A stretch of DNA of 64,000 nt. Source: Aquidulcibacter paucihalophilus. GTDB lineage: Bacteria; Pseudomonadota; Alphaproteobacteria; Caulobacterales; Aquidulcibacteraceae. Made by a program: the position numbers and the translations under genes. Numbering within the stretch: the first letter of the stretch is position 1; every line of letters starts with the position of its first letter. The notes beneath the pieces are model-generated. The model did no database searches and was not told where the DNA came from. It was given only the letters and a program-made list of their open reading frames with translations. Below, one piece after another: positions 27,264 to 35,883 of the stretch. The stretch is taken from the NCBI RefSeq assembly GCF_002105465.1, contig NZ_NCSQ01000171.1, positions 62,510 to 126,509 of the forward strand, written 5' to 3'.

Positions 27264-28460
27264 TTGACCTCTGCGCAAGACCACGCGCTCGCTTTCGCGC
27301 GCCAACCGACAGCCGCCCTTGTTTTAGCGGATGGCACAGTTTTTTGGGGCCACGGCTGTGGCGCAATTGGCGAAGCTGTCGCTGAAGTCTGCTTTAACAC
27401 AGCAATGTCGGGCTATCAGGAAATCCTAACGGACCCATCCTATGCTGGGCAAATCGTCGCCTTTACCGCACCCCACATCGGCAATACGGGGACCAATGGT
27501 GAAGACGAAGAAGATGTATCCCCGCCCGCTGCAAACGGCGCTCGTGGTGCGGTCATGCGTGCGGACATCACGCGCCCATCGAATTGGCGCTCTACCGCTT
27601 CATTGGACGCGTGGCTTAAGTCGAAGAACATTGTTGGCCTTACCGGCATTGATACGCGGGCACTGACTGTAAGAATTCGCGAACATGGTATGCCACATGG
27701 CGTGATTGTCCACGCGCCAGACGGCCAGATTGACGTCGCCGCCTTGGCGGCCAAAGCTGCCGCTTGGTCTGGCTTAGAGGGCTTGGACTTAGCCAAAGAC
27801 GTTACCTGCCAAACACCCTATGACTTTGATGGGACCCAATGGGTTTGGCCAGCGGGGACCGGCACGGTCGACACCCAAGAAGACCTTTGTGTCGTCGTGC
27901 TCGACTTTGGCGTGAAAGAAAATATCCTGCGTTGCCTTGGCTCGACCGGTGCCAAGATCCATGTAATGCCAGCTCAAACATGCGCCGAAGAGGTGCTAGC
28001 CCGCAAACCCAATGGCGTCTTGTTGTCGAATGGCCCAGGCGACCCTGCTGCAACCGGGGCCTATGCGGTCGAGGCGATCCAAAAGATCATCGCGGCCAAA
28101 GTGCCGGTTTTTGGTATCTGCTTGGGTCATCAAATGCTGGGGCTCGCTTTAGGGGCAAAGACCGTCAAGATGGCGCAGGGCCACCATGGCGCAAACCACC
28201 CCGTGCAAGATCTTTCAACAGGCAAGGTCGAAATCGTTTCCATGAATCACGGCTTTGCCATTGATCGCACAAGCCTGCCCGAAGGTGTTGTCGAAACGCA
28301 CATTTCCCTATTCGATGGCTCCAATTGCGGCATTGCATTGGCCGATCAGCCAGTGTTTTCAGTGCAGTATCACCCAGAGGCTAGCCCGGGACCTAAAGAC
28401 AGCTTTTATTTGTTTGAGCGCTTTAGAGAAGCAATGCGGGCGCACAAACAGGCGAAATGA
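27264..28460 (+). CDS. carA: Carbamoyl-phosphate synthase small subunit
   Basis: CarA releases ammonia from glutamine for carbamoyl phosphate synthesis, feeding pyrimidines and arginine. The 398-residue product has the N-terminal CarA domain ([27 protein letters not shown]) and a class I glutamine amidotransferase domain with nucleophile Cys in GICLGHQM (about residue 285) and the His/Glu pair in YHPEASPGP (about 369/371). The start is TTG at 27264, supported by GGGAG with a 7-base gap. The large-subunit gene carB does not follow. Confidence 0.94.
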   Translation: MTSAQDHALAFARQPTAALVLADGTVFWGHGCGAIGEAVAEVCFNTAMSGYQEILTDPSYAGQIVAFTAPHIGNTGTNGEDEEDVSPPAANGARGAVMRADITRPSNWRSTASLDAWLKSKNIVGLTGIDTRALTVRIREHGMPHGVIVHAPDGQIDVAALAAKAAAWSGLEGLDLAKDVTCQTPYDFDGTQWVWPAGTGTVDTQEDLCVVVLDFGVKENILRCLGSTGAKIHVMPAQTCAEEVLARKPNGVLLSNGPGDPAATGAYAVEAIQKIIAAKVPVFGICLGHQMLGLALGAKTVKMAQGHHGANHPVQDLSTGKVEIVSMNHGFAIDRTSLPEGVVETHISLFDGSNCGIALADQPVFSVQYHPEASPGPKDSFYLFERFREAMRAHKQAK

Positions 28461-28507
28461 CACGCTTGTGCACTTGACGTCGTGAGTTTGGGCGGCATTG
28501 TCAGGCC

Positions 28508-30055
28508 ATGAGCCAGATCAATCGCCGCACCCTTCTCTCCAGCTTCACCATCGTTCCTGCCCTTTCGACGCTGTCTGCCTGTGGCAAGACCGCAGCCCCA
28601 GCCGATATCTTGAGGGTCGGCTTGCGCGGTGGCCCCGACTCTCTAGACCCGTTGAAAGCAGAATTCGCCGCCGCAGCTTTGCTGTTCCGACAATTCTACT
28701 TGCCAGTGGTGGGCTATGGCCCAAAGGGCGGTCCGGCCCCGGGCTTTGCGACATCTTGGACCCCCAGCAAAGACAACAAGACCTGGACTTTTGAAATCGC
28801 ACAAGGCCTTACATGGTCAGATGGAAAAGCCATTGATTCAAAAGATGTTCTTGATAGCTTGCGGATGGGTGCTGACCGAAAGACAGCTTATGCCGACGCG
28901 TCAGAACTTTATATGATCAAGGGCTATCGCGATTGCGTTGTAGACGGCAAAGATCCGACAACAATTGGCGTCTCGGCCCCAAGCCCAACGAGCCTAGTGA
29001 TTGAACTGGAAGTAGCTGATGCGGCTTTCTGGAGCCGTATGCAGGAATTCTATCCTGTACCCATGCATACGATCGCCGCACACGGCGAAAAATGGACTGA
29101 CTTAGATAAGATTGTTGTCTCAGGGCCCTACAAGCCGATAGAGCGGTCGCAAACGCGGTTGGTATTCGACAAGAACCCCAAAGGTGGCTGGGTAGTAGGC
29201 ATGCCCGGACAGATCAGTGTCGAAGCTATTGATGATTCCTCGACCCGGTTACGTATGTTCCAATCCGGCGACCTTGATTTGGCGCAAGATCCACCCCTAT
29301 TGCGGGCAGGCGACTTTGCCAAAGAATTCGGCAGCCAGTATCAACGTTTCCAAGCGCCACGTCTAATCTACATCAGTTTCAATACCAAAAAGCCACAACT
29401 TCAAGACCCCGACATTCGACGGGCGCTGGCCATGGGCTTTGACCGCTCGGTTATTGCAAATGCGGTAATGCGCGGATCTGTCGAGCCGGCCGGGCGATTT
29501 GTTCGTGATCAAGCTCAACCCAAATATGATCCAGACGGTGCGCGCGCCATTTTGAGCGCAAAGGGATATACGCCCGCAAATCCGTTGCGATTTGAAATCT
29601 TGGTAACCAAAGATGATCGCGAACGTGCCGCAATTCAGATTGTCGATATGTGGAAGCAGATCGGGGTTGAGGCCACCATGTTTGCCGCAGATTCCAGCGC
29701 CATCATTTCACGTTTGAATGGCTTTGACTTCGAGAGCGCCATTGTCAGCATTGATAAGGGTATGAAGTCTGATGCGATCGACCTGATGGCATCGTGGGGA
29801 GAGGGTGGGACAGCTTATTCTCACCAATGGAAAGACCCGGCCTTCAATCAAGCCCTTTCCGATGCGCGGGCCCAAAACGAGCCTACCGCCCGCCTTGAAA
29901 AGGCATTAGCTGCCGAGCAAATCTTGTTAAAGGCCTGCCCCGTTACAGGTGTATGGTTCTTCCCGTCTTCTTGGCTTGTAAACTCCCGCGTGACTGGGGG
30001 TCTTGAGGGGATTGCTCCTATCATTTGGCCGACACTGAGATTGACCAAATCCTAG
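28508..30055 (+). CDS. OppA-type ABC transporter substrate-binding lipoprotein
   Basis: A family 5 extracellular solute-binding protein (peptides, nickel or opines in known members), 515 residues. The leader contains NRRTLLSS and ends in a lipobox LSAC with the lipidated Cys at about residue 25. The family signature is clear in LTWSDGKAIDSKDVLDSLRMG and later FNTKKPQLQDPDIRRALAMGFDR. No permease or ATPase genes are next to it, so it either works with a distant transporter or has another envelope role. Its stop overlaps the stop of the convergent symporter gene. Confidence 0.85.
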   Translation: MSQINRRTLLSSFTIVPALSTLSACGKTAAPADILRVGLRGGPDSLDPLKAEFAAAALLFRQFYLPVVGYGPKGGPAPGFATSWTPSKDNKTWTFEIAQGLTWSDGKAIDSKDVLDSLRMGADRKTAYADASELYMIKGYRDCVVDGKDPTTIGVSAPSPTSLVIELEVADAAFWSRMQEFYPVPMHTIAAHGEKWTDLDKIVVSGPYKPIERSQTRLVFDKNPKGGWVVGMPGQISVEAIDDSSTRLRMFQSGDLDLAQDPPLLRAGDFAKEFGSQYQRFQAPRLIYISFNTKKPQLQDPDIRRALAMGFDRSVIANAVMRGSVEPAGRFVRDQAQPKYDPDGARAILSAKGYTPANPLRFEILVTKDDRERAAIQIVDMWKQIGVEATMFAADSSAIISRLNGFDFESAIVSIDKGMKSDAIDLMASWGEGGTAYSHQWKDPAFNQALSDARAQNEPTARLEKALAAEQILLKACPVTGVWFFPSSWLVNSRVTGGLEGIAPIIWPTLRLTKS

Positions 30056-31347
30056 CCTTGGCTTTGGGCAACAGGTGCCTCGCGTAACTGATTGTCTTTA
30101 TAGGCATCGACATCAAGCTCGCCTTCCCATTTTGCAACCGCGACGGCGGCGGCGCTGTCGCCCAAGACGTTCACGACTGTGCGCATCATGTCCATGATCC
30201 GATCAGCGCCAAGAATGATGGCGATCACCTCAACGGGCACTCCTGCGATTCCCAAGACCAAAGGAATGAAGACGATTGATCCGCCAGGAATGCCTGCCGC
30301 ACCGATTGCCCCTAAGGATGCCGCAATCACAATCCCGACCAATTGACCGCTATCGAGCGGAATCCCAAACAATTGTGCGCCAAAAATGGTCACGATGCAG
30401 ATATACATCGCCGTACCATCCATATTGACGGTTGCGCCCATGGACGAGACAAAGGCGCTCATCCGACGAGAAATGCCCAATTTTTCGATCATGCAACGCA
30501 TGGTGACAGGCAAGGTCGCATTAGAAGACGATGTCGAATAGGCAACAGCCATGGCCTCTGACATGCCCTTGAAGAACGGCAAAATGGGCAAGCCCAAGAC
30601 AAACTTGATAAAGCCGCCATAGACAACAAAGCCGTAAATGAAACAGCCAAGATAGACGGTGCCAATTAAAGCGGCGAGCTTTACCAGCGCATCTGCCCCC
30701 ATTAAGGCGACAGCCCAAGCCATCAAAGCGAAAGCGCCAATCGGGGCCAGTTCCATAATGTAAGTGACAAGCTTGGTCAGGGCATGGGCTGCCCCGTCCA
30801 AGACGTCAGCAACAGGTTTTGCCGCCTCTCGCGCGCCCAAAACGCCAATACCCAATAGAATAGCAAAGACGATCACGCTCAACATATCGCCTTCGGCCAA
30901 GGCCTTCACTGGATTGGCCGGAATAAACATGGCCAAGATGTCTGCCCCCGTCGGAGGAGGCTTCACCGGTGGCGCAGAAAGGCCGGCGGGGGCCTCAATC
31001 CCTGCACCGGGTTGGATCAGCATCGCCAAACTCACGCCGAGACACGCAGCCAAAAGACCCGAAGGAATGTAGAGCGCCGCGATGCGGGCTCCAGACTTCC
31101 CTAAACGACTCAAATCACCAATCGACACCACCGCTGCAGCGACAGATACAAATATCAAGGGGACGGACAACATCCGAATTAAGCGGATAAAGGCATCTCC
31201 AACCAGCTTCAGCGCAGCGGACCATGCCTCTCCGTCGATTAAGCCATTGAGATAGCCCTCTGGCCTAATCCCAAAGCCCAAAATGACACCCAAAACCATG
31301 GCAACGAGGATGCGAAGCCACAAGGGCTTTTGAAAAAAGGCGGTCAT
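30052..31347 (-). CDS. Dicarboxylate/amino acid:cation symporter (DAACS)
   Basis: A sodium- or proton-coupled symporter for C4-dicarboxylates or acidic amino acids, 431 residues, with about eight membrane helices and two re-entrant hairpins. The diagnostic motifs are the serine-rich hairpin SSSNATLPVT and the helix-7 motif NMDGT, followed by AAGIPGGSIV in hairpin 2. The frame continues to 31425, but the conserved N-terminus begins at MTAFFQKPLWLRIL, giving 31347. It faces a second DAACS gene across a 312-base gap. The substrate of neither can be fixed from sequence. Confidence 0.88.
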   Translation of the reverse strand: MTAFFQKPLWLRILVAMVLGVILGFGIRPEGYLNGLIDGEAWSAALKLVGDAFIRLIRMLSVPLIFVSVAAAVVSIGDLSRLGKSGARIAALYIPSGLLAACLGVSLAMLIQPGAGIEAPAGLSAPPVKPPPTGADILAMFIPANPVKALAEGDMLSVIVFAILLGIGVLGAREAAKPVADVLDGAAHALTKLVTYIMELAPIGAFALMAWAVALMGADALVKLAALIGTVYLGCFIYGFVVYGGFIKFVLGLPILPFFKGMSEAMAVAYSTSSSNATLPVTMRCMIEKLGISRRMSAFVSSMGATVNMDGTAMYICIVTIFGAQLFGIPLDSGQLVGIVIAASLGAIGAAGIPGGSIVFIPLVLGIAGVPVEVIAIILGADRIMDMMRTVVNVLGDSAAAVAVAKWEGELDVDAYKDNQLREAPVAQSQG

Positions 31348-31659
31348 GTAGGTCCAACGGGTGCGAGCGTAACAAACCTTCAGAAAACGACTGATGGTGC
31401 CAACGCGCAATTGCCGAGGGGTCAATTCACTGTGAGCAAACTGGCGTCAGATGCGGTGTGAATTGCAATAAGCTGCTCATGTTCCTCGCTATTTTGCCTT
31501 TGGGCGGGTCAGACGGCTATTAACGCTTCACATCAAGTTGAATGAAGCATAAGTCTAGTCTCTAAGTCGCACGGGGGTGGACCACAGGAGAGCGGGACCA
31601 ACAGGGGTTTTGCAACCTCCTGGCTCTCTGTGTGTTCGGATTAGAAACAGGGCTGCCGC
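31348..31659. other. 312-base gap between the two divergent symporter genes
   Basis: It must hold two divergent promoters. I see no tRNA or credible small gene. The right third contains the nested inverted repeat listed at 31583-31632. AT-rich blocks near 31430-31560 could hold the promoters, but no -35/-10 pair stands out. Confidence 0.4.
31583..31632 (+). promoter_or_regulatory. Nested hairpin upstream of the rightward symporter gene
   Basis: The outer arms CACAGGAGAGC (31583-31593) and GCTCTCTGTG (31623-31632) pair over 10 base pairs with one bulged G. An inner stem CAGGGGTT (31602-31609) pairs with AACC-T-CCTG (31614-31622) with one bulge and a TTGC loop. The structure ends 27 bases before the ATG and has no T-run, so it looks more like an mRNA leader element or a mobile palindromic repeat than a terminator. 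Confidence 0.5.
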
Positions 31660-32928
31660 ATGAACAAGCATTTCACACTCTTTATTCTCGCCGCCATGGT
31701 TTTGGGAATTGTGGTCGGGGCCGCCATTTTCCAATTTGTTCCTAAAGAAGGCCAAGAAGTCTGGGCAGGCAATTTTAAGATTGTGACCGATGTTTTCTTG
31801 CGCTTGATCAAAATGATTATCGCGCCCCTGGTGTTTGCGACCTTGGTCGCCGGAATCGCCCATATTGGCGACACAACAACTTTGGGCCGCGTTGGCATCA
31901 AAACCATGGCTTGGTTTCTCGCGGCGTCTTTGGTTTCCTTGACTCTGGGTGCCGTGATTGCCAGCTTGTTGCACCCGGGTGTTGGCCTAAATCTGCCGAT
32001 CCCGCCTGTTGATGCCGTAAGCGATATCAAGCCTACAGCGCTGACCTTGAAGGATTTTATCATCCATTTGGTGCCGAAATCCATCGTCGAGGCCATGGCG
32101 AACAATGAAATCTTGCAGATTGTGGTCTTCTCGATCTTCTTCGGCGTCGCTGTGACCGCAATGGGCGAAGAGGGCAAACCCTTGGCAGACCTGGCAGACA
32201 GGGTTTCCCATGCCATGTTGAAGCTCACGGGCTATGTGATGTCATTGGCACCGCTGGCCGTGTTTGCCGCCGTGGCCGCCGTGATCGCAACCAAGGGCTT
32301 AGCCGTTCTGGGCACCTATGCATCCTTCATTGGTGGCTTCTATTTGGCCTTGATGATTTTGTGGGGGCTTTTGCTGCTCGCTGGCTTTATTGTCATCGGC
32401 CCAGCGATCGGTAATTTGATCGCCCGCATTCGCGAACCCACTTTGCTTGCTTTCTCTACTGCGTCATCTGAAGCGGCCTATCCAAAAACCATGGAGCAAT
32501 TAGAGAAGTTTGGCGTATCGCGCCGTATCGCCAGCTTCGTGCTGCCTTTGGGCTATTCATTCAATCTCGACGGTTCGATGATGTATTGCACCTTCGCAAC
32601 GCTGTTCATCGCCCAAGCCTATGGCATCCACCTAACCGTCCCACAGATTGCCACTATGCTGCTGTTGCTGATGGTGACATCAAAGGGCATGGCGGGGGTT
32701 CCACGCGCCTCACTCGTCGTGATTGCAGCAACACTTTCATTCTTCAAAATTCCAGAAGCTGGGATTTTGCTGATCCTAGCGGTCGACCATTTTCTCGACA
32801 TGGGCCGCTCTGCCACCAACGTCATTGGCAACTCTATCGCCACAGCTGTGGTCGCCAAATGGGAAGGCGATCTGACCGATGATGAATTAGTGGCCGACCA
32901 AAAGGCCGGCATCAAAAACCAAAGCTAA
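31660..32928 (+). CDS. Second dicarboxylate/amino acid:cation symporter (DAACS)
   Basis: A 422-residue transporter of the same family as its divergent neighbour but only distantly similar in sequence. Landmarks are FSTASSEAAYPKTM (hairpin 1), GYSFNLDGSMMY (helix 7 with the Asn-Asp-Gly core as NLDGS) and TSKGMAGVPRASLVV (hairpin 2). This variant resembles GltP/DctA-like transporters for glutamate, aspartate or C4-dicarboxylates. Its leader may carry a structured RNA. The stop lies three bases from the stop of convergent rph. Confidence 0.88.
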   Translation: MNKHFTLFILAAMVLGIVVGAAIFQFVPKEGQEVWAGNFKIVTDVFLRLIKMIIAPLVFATLVAGIAHIGDTTTLGRVGIKTMAWFLAASLVSLTLGAVIASLLHPGVGLNLPIPPVDAVSDIKPTALTLKDFIIHLVPKSIVEAMANNEILQIVVFSIFFGVAVTAMGEEGKPLADLADRVSHAMLKLTGYVMSLAPLAVFAAVAAVIATKGLAVLGTYASFIGGFYLALMILWGLLLLAGFIVIGPAIGNLIARIREPTLLAFSTASSEAAYPKTMEQLEKFGVSRRIASFVLPLGYSFNLDGSMMYCTFATLFIAQAYGIHLTVPQIATMLLLLMVTSKGMAGVPRASLVVIAATLSFFKIPEAGILLILAVDHFLDMGRSATNVIGNSIATAVVAKWEGDLTDDELVADQKAGIKNQS

Positions 32929-32929
32929 A

Positions 32930-32959
32930 GTTTAAAGGCCCAGTGCTTGGCGCTGGGCC
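32930..32959 (-). terminator. Intrinsic terminator embedded in the 3' end of rph
   Basis: GGCCCAGTGC (32937-32946) and GCGCTGGGCC (32950-32959) form a 10-pair stem with one G-T pair and a 3-base loop. On the minus strand it is followed by TTTAAACTTT, which contains the rph stop codon, so the hairpin encodes the last rph residues and also terminates the rimM-rph transcript. On the plus strand no T-run follows. Confidence 0.65.
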
Positions 32960-33651
32960 GCAAACAAATCCTCACAGCCAGACTTTGCCAGCGACAGCAG
33001 GACTTGTAGCTCTGCCTCGGTGAAGGGCCGCTCTTCGCCTGTTGCTTGCACTTCAACAAGGCCAAGCCCTTGGGCTAACACAAAATTGGCATCGGCTTCT
33101 GCATTTGAATCCTCGGCATAATCGAGGTCCAGAACCGGGACGCCTTGATAAATGCCGCATGAAACTGCGGCAACTTGCGCGCGGATTGGCTCTTCTGTGA
33201 TCAAGCCCTCAGCCTTGAGATACAGGCAAGCCTGCTTCAGCGCGACCCACGCACCTGTCAGCGCCGCAGTGCGTGTGCCGCCATCGGCTTGGATGACGTC
33301 ACAATCGATGGTGATTTGGCGCTCCCCCAAGGCGACCAGATCGACAACAGAGCGCAAACCACGCCCTATCAAGCGCTGAATCTCCTGTGTGCGCCCCGAT
33401 TGTTTGCCAGACGCCGCCTCGCGACGACCCCGCGTATGGGTAGCACGGGGCAACATGCCATATTCAGCCGTCACCCAACCACGCTTCTGTCCCCTTAGCC
33501 AACCGGGAAGGCTTTCTTCCAAAGAGGCTGTCACCAGCACATGCGTGTTGCCAAACTTCGCAAGGCAGGAGCCCTCCGCATAACGCGACACACCGGCTTC
33601 AAGGCTCAACGGACGCAATTGTTCGGGGGTTCGAGCAGAGGGACGGATCAT
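32932..33651 (-). CDS. rph: Ribonuclease PH
   Basis: RNase PH trims tRNA 3' ends phosphorolytically. The 239-residue product carries the full family pattern: [16 protein letters not shown] at the start, [43 protein letters not shown] and [16 protein letters not shown]. Length is normal. It overlaps rimM by four bases (ATGA) and is the last gene of the clpP-rimM-rph run. In many alphaproteobacteria rph is paired with the rdgB/hemW genes and hrcA instead, so this context is a variation. Confidence 0.94.
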   Translation of the reverse strand: MIRPSARTPEQLRPLSLEAGVSRYAEGSCLAKFGNTHVLVTASLEESLPGWLRGQKRGWVTAEYGMLPRATHTRGRREAASGKQSGRTQEIQRLIGRGLRSVVDLVALGERQITIDCDVIQADGGTRTAALTGAWVALKQACLYLKAEGLITEEPIRAQVAAVSCGIYQGVPVLDLDYAEDSNAEADANFVLAQGLGLVEVQATGEERPFTEAELQVLLSLAKSGCEDLFAAQRQALGL

Positions 33652-34280
33652 GTGGTGGGGCCTTTCAATGGCTTTTTTGAAGATTTCGCGCGAGAGGGTT
33701 GCTCTGGTGGCTCTTCTAAGACTTCGCCAATCATCGGAATCAAGCCAATCGGCACATCGCCAACCAACTTTCTTCCTGGTAAATCAACAATAGGAACCAA
33801 GGCCTTGGTAAAGGGCAGAAACCAACTACCTTTGGCACCGGGCGTCGTCTCAATCTCAAGCAAATCTTGGGGTCCGGGAATGACCGCCCGAACACGACCC
33901 AGGTCCGCTCCGTCCAAGGCCTCCAGACGAAGCCCAATCAAGTCAACATGATAAAACTCGTCTTCTTCCGCTGCAGGCAATCGATCACGGGGAACAAACA
34001 GCTTGGTATTTCGCAAAGCCATCGCTGCTTCTCGCGTCGGCACCTCTTTGGAAGTCACCACAATGCCATCCTTAATCGGCCGCCAAGATTGGACTGATAA
34101 GATAGCTTGCCCCTCTTCATTACAAAAAGGGGCATAATCCACGATAGCTTCAGGGTCTGCAGTAAAGCTGCGCAGGCGTATCTCACCGCGCACCCCAAAG
34201 GCACCGGCGATAGCGCCTACCAATACGAAAGGCTTAGCCAATATCGGTACGCTTGGTGACAATCTTGCCAACAAGGCCAT
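33648..34280 (-). CDS. rimM: Ribosome maturation factor RimM
   Basis: RimM binds S19 and assists maturation of the 30S head. The 210-residue frame has the RimM domain [20 protein letters not shown] near the N-terminus and the PRC-barrel part [16 protein letters not shown] through [15 protein letters not shown], followed by a basic tail. The ATG at 34280 gives a 47-base overlap with clpP and a 17-residue extension; a TTG at 34241 would give a more usual length, and I cannot decide. It is not in the rpsP-rimM-trmD-rplS block: trmD-rplS lies 13 kb away. Confidence 0.9.
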   Translation of the reverse strand: MALLARLSPSVPILAKPFVLVGAIAGAFGVRGEIRLRSFTADPEAIVDYAPFCNEEGQAILSVQSWRPIKDGIVVTSKEVPTREAAMALRNTKLFVPRDRLPAAEEDEFYHVDLIGLRLEALDGADLGRVRAVIPGPQDLLEIETTPGAKGSWFLPFTKALVPIVDLPGRKLVGDVPIGLIPMIGEVLEEPPEQPSRAKSSKKPLKGPTT

Positions 34281-34824
34281 AGGCCACGGCTTCTTCCGCG
34301 CTCATCCAATAATCGCGATCGGTATCCGCCTTGATTTTCTCGATGGGTTGGCCCGTCGCCTCGGCAAAAATCGCGTTTAGACGCTCGCGCATACGGATGA
34401 TTTCGCGGGCCTGGATTTCAATATCCGACACCATGCCACCAACACCGCCGCGTGGTTCATGCAGCAAGAAGCGGGTGTTGGGTAAGCAGAAGCGACGCTC
34501 GCGTTCAGCCGCAGCATAAATTAAGGCACCCGCAGAGGCGACCCAGCCCGAGCCCAAAACGTTCACAGGTGCAGACACAAACTTGATCATGTCATGGATC
34601 ATATCGCCGCTTTCTACATGACCGCCTGGTGAAGAGATGATCAAAAGTATGGGCTTATCGGACTCCCCCGACAAAGCCAGCATGCGTTCACAAACCCGCT
34701 GGGCCAGTTTATCGTCCACGCCGCCGGTAAGTAGAATGGTGCGGCTGTCGAAGAGCGCCTTTTCTACAATGGCTGGGGCTGGGCTTCCCGCTTTGCTTTC
34801 GTCTTCTTCGTCCATGCGAAACAT
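34234..34824 (-). CDS. ClpP-type ATP-dependent protease subunit (paralogue form)
   Basis: A ClpP peptidase subunit of 196 residues, which forms a tetradecameric chamber with a Clp ATPase. The triad reads Ser98 (GWVASAGA), His122 (FLLHEPRGG) and Asp171 (TDRDYWMSAEEA). The nucleophile elbow and the HEPRGG sequence differ from canonical ClpP (GxAASMGA, HQPxGG), so this is a divergent second-type ClpP such as many alphaproteobacteria carry. The frame opens at 34977, but GAGGAG 9 bases before the ATG at 34824 and homology support the shorter start. Its end overlaps rimM. Confidence 0.85.
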   Translation of the reverse strand: MFRMDEEDESKAGSPAPAIVEKALFDSRTILLTGGVDDKLAQRVCERMLALSGESDKPILLIISSPGGHVESGDMIHDMIKFVSAPVNVLGSGWVASAGALIYAAAERERRFCLPNTRFLLHEPRGGVGGMVSDIEIQAREIIRMRERLNAIFAEATGQPIEKIKADTDRDYWMSAEEAVAYGLVGKIVTKRTDIG

Positions 34825-35010
34825 GCTTCTAGGCTCCTCGTTCACTCGCTCTTTCCGACACGCTTTTGTTGATTTGGTCAACCTAGCGGCAGCCGCAGCG
34901 CTGTTATCGTCTGCTCTAAGTGGTAAAGCCTGATGGATTATGAAAGAGCGTGCAATGCACTTGACGCACTTAGTCAAAGATGAAACCCAAAGACGGAGGA
35001 GTATTTCGCC

Positions 35011-35883
35011 ATGAATTTAACCCGTCCTGACGGCCCCGATGCCACTGTTGCTTTGTCCCGTCGTGGCCTAACTGGCGCTTTGGGCTTTGCAGGCTTTGCA
35101 GCGGCGATTCATCCAGTTCATGCGGCTGCGATCACAACCCCTTCCGATGGCTTGATAACTGAAATGGTGAGCTTTCCGTCGCAAGGCTTTGACCTGCCCG
35201 CCTTTGTAGCGCGCCCGCAGGCAAAAGGGCGGAAGCCTGTTGTTATTGTGGTGAGTGAAATTTTCGGTTTGCATGAGTATATTCGCGACGTATGTCGCCG
35301 GCTTGCCCGTTTAGGCTATGTCGCCATCGCGCCCTCCTTCTTTGCGCGTGTTGGCGACCCTGCACCGCTTACCGACTTTAGCAAGATCATGCCCATAGTG
35401 AATGCGGCCAATAATGCACAAGTTATGGGCGACATAACGGCCACGATTGCTTGGATCGACCAGCAGAAATTCGTCAAGAAGGATGCAATTGGGATTACTG
35501 GATTCTGTTGGGGTGGGGCGGTTGTATGGATGGCCAGCGCGCTTACGCCTCGCATCAAGGCTGGGGTCGCTTGGTATGGCCGTTTGACACCCCGCGAAGG
35601 GTCTATCGATCAGCGCAAATGGCCCTTGGATGTGGCAGGTGAACTGAAAAGCCCAGTCCTTGGGCTTTATGCGGAAAATGACGGCGGAATTCCGCTTTCG
35701 AGCGTTGAAGCTATGAAAGCCGCTCTGGAAAAAGCAGGAAATCGGGAAAGCCGCTTTATCATTTTTCCCGGGACCCAACATGGCTTCCACGCTGATTATC
35801 GGCCGCAATATCAAGAAGCGGCCGCAAAACTGGGCTGGGATGAGTTACTCGCTTGGTTCGCTGCCCATGGCGTGAAGCCTTAG
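35011..35883 (+). CDS. Dienelactone hydrolase-family protein, Tat-exported
   Basis: An alpha/beta hydrolase of the dienelactone hydrolase family, 290 residues. A twin-arginine leader (LSRRGLTGALGFAGFAAA, about residues 15-40) suggests export. The cysteine-type triad can be read as Cys166 (GFCWGG), Asp224 (YAENDGG) and His257 (GTQHGFH). The family opens enol-lactone rings, but exported members have broad or unknown substrates. GGAGGAG stands about 10 bases before the ATG. No aromatic degradation genes are nearby. Its stop overlaps the convergent glucosidase stop by four bases. Confidence 0.85.
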   Translation: MNLTRPDGPDATVALSRRGLTGALGFAGFAAAIHPVHAAAITTPSDGLITEMVSFPSQGFDLPAFVARPQAKGRKPVVIVVSEIFGLHEYIRDVCRRLARLGYVAIAPSFFARVGDPAPLTDFSKIMPIVNAANNAQVMGDITATIAWIDQQKFVKKDAIGITGFCWGGAVVWMASALTPRIKAGVAWYGRLTPREGSIDQRKWPLDVAGELKSPVLGLYAENDGGIPLSSVEAMKAALEKAGNRESRFIIFPGTQHGFHADYRPQYQEAAAKLGWDELLAWFAAHGVKP

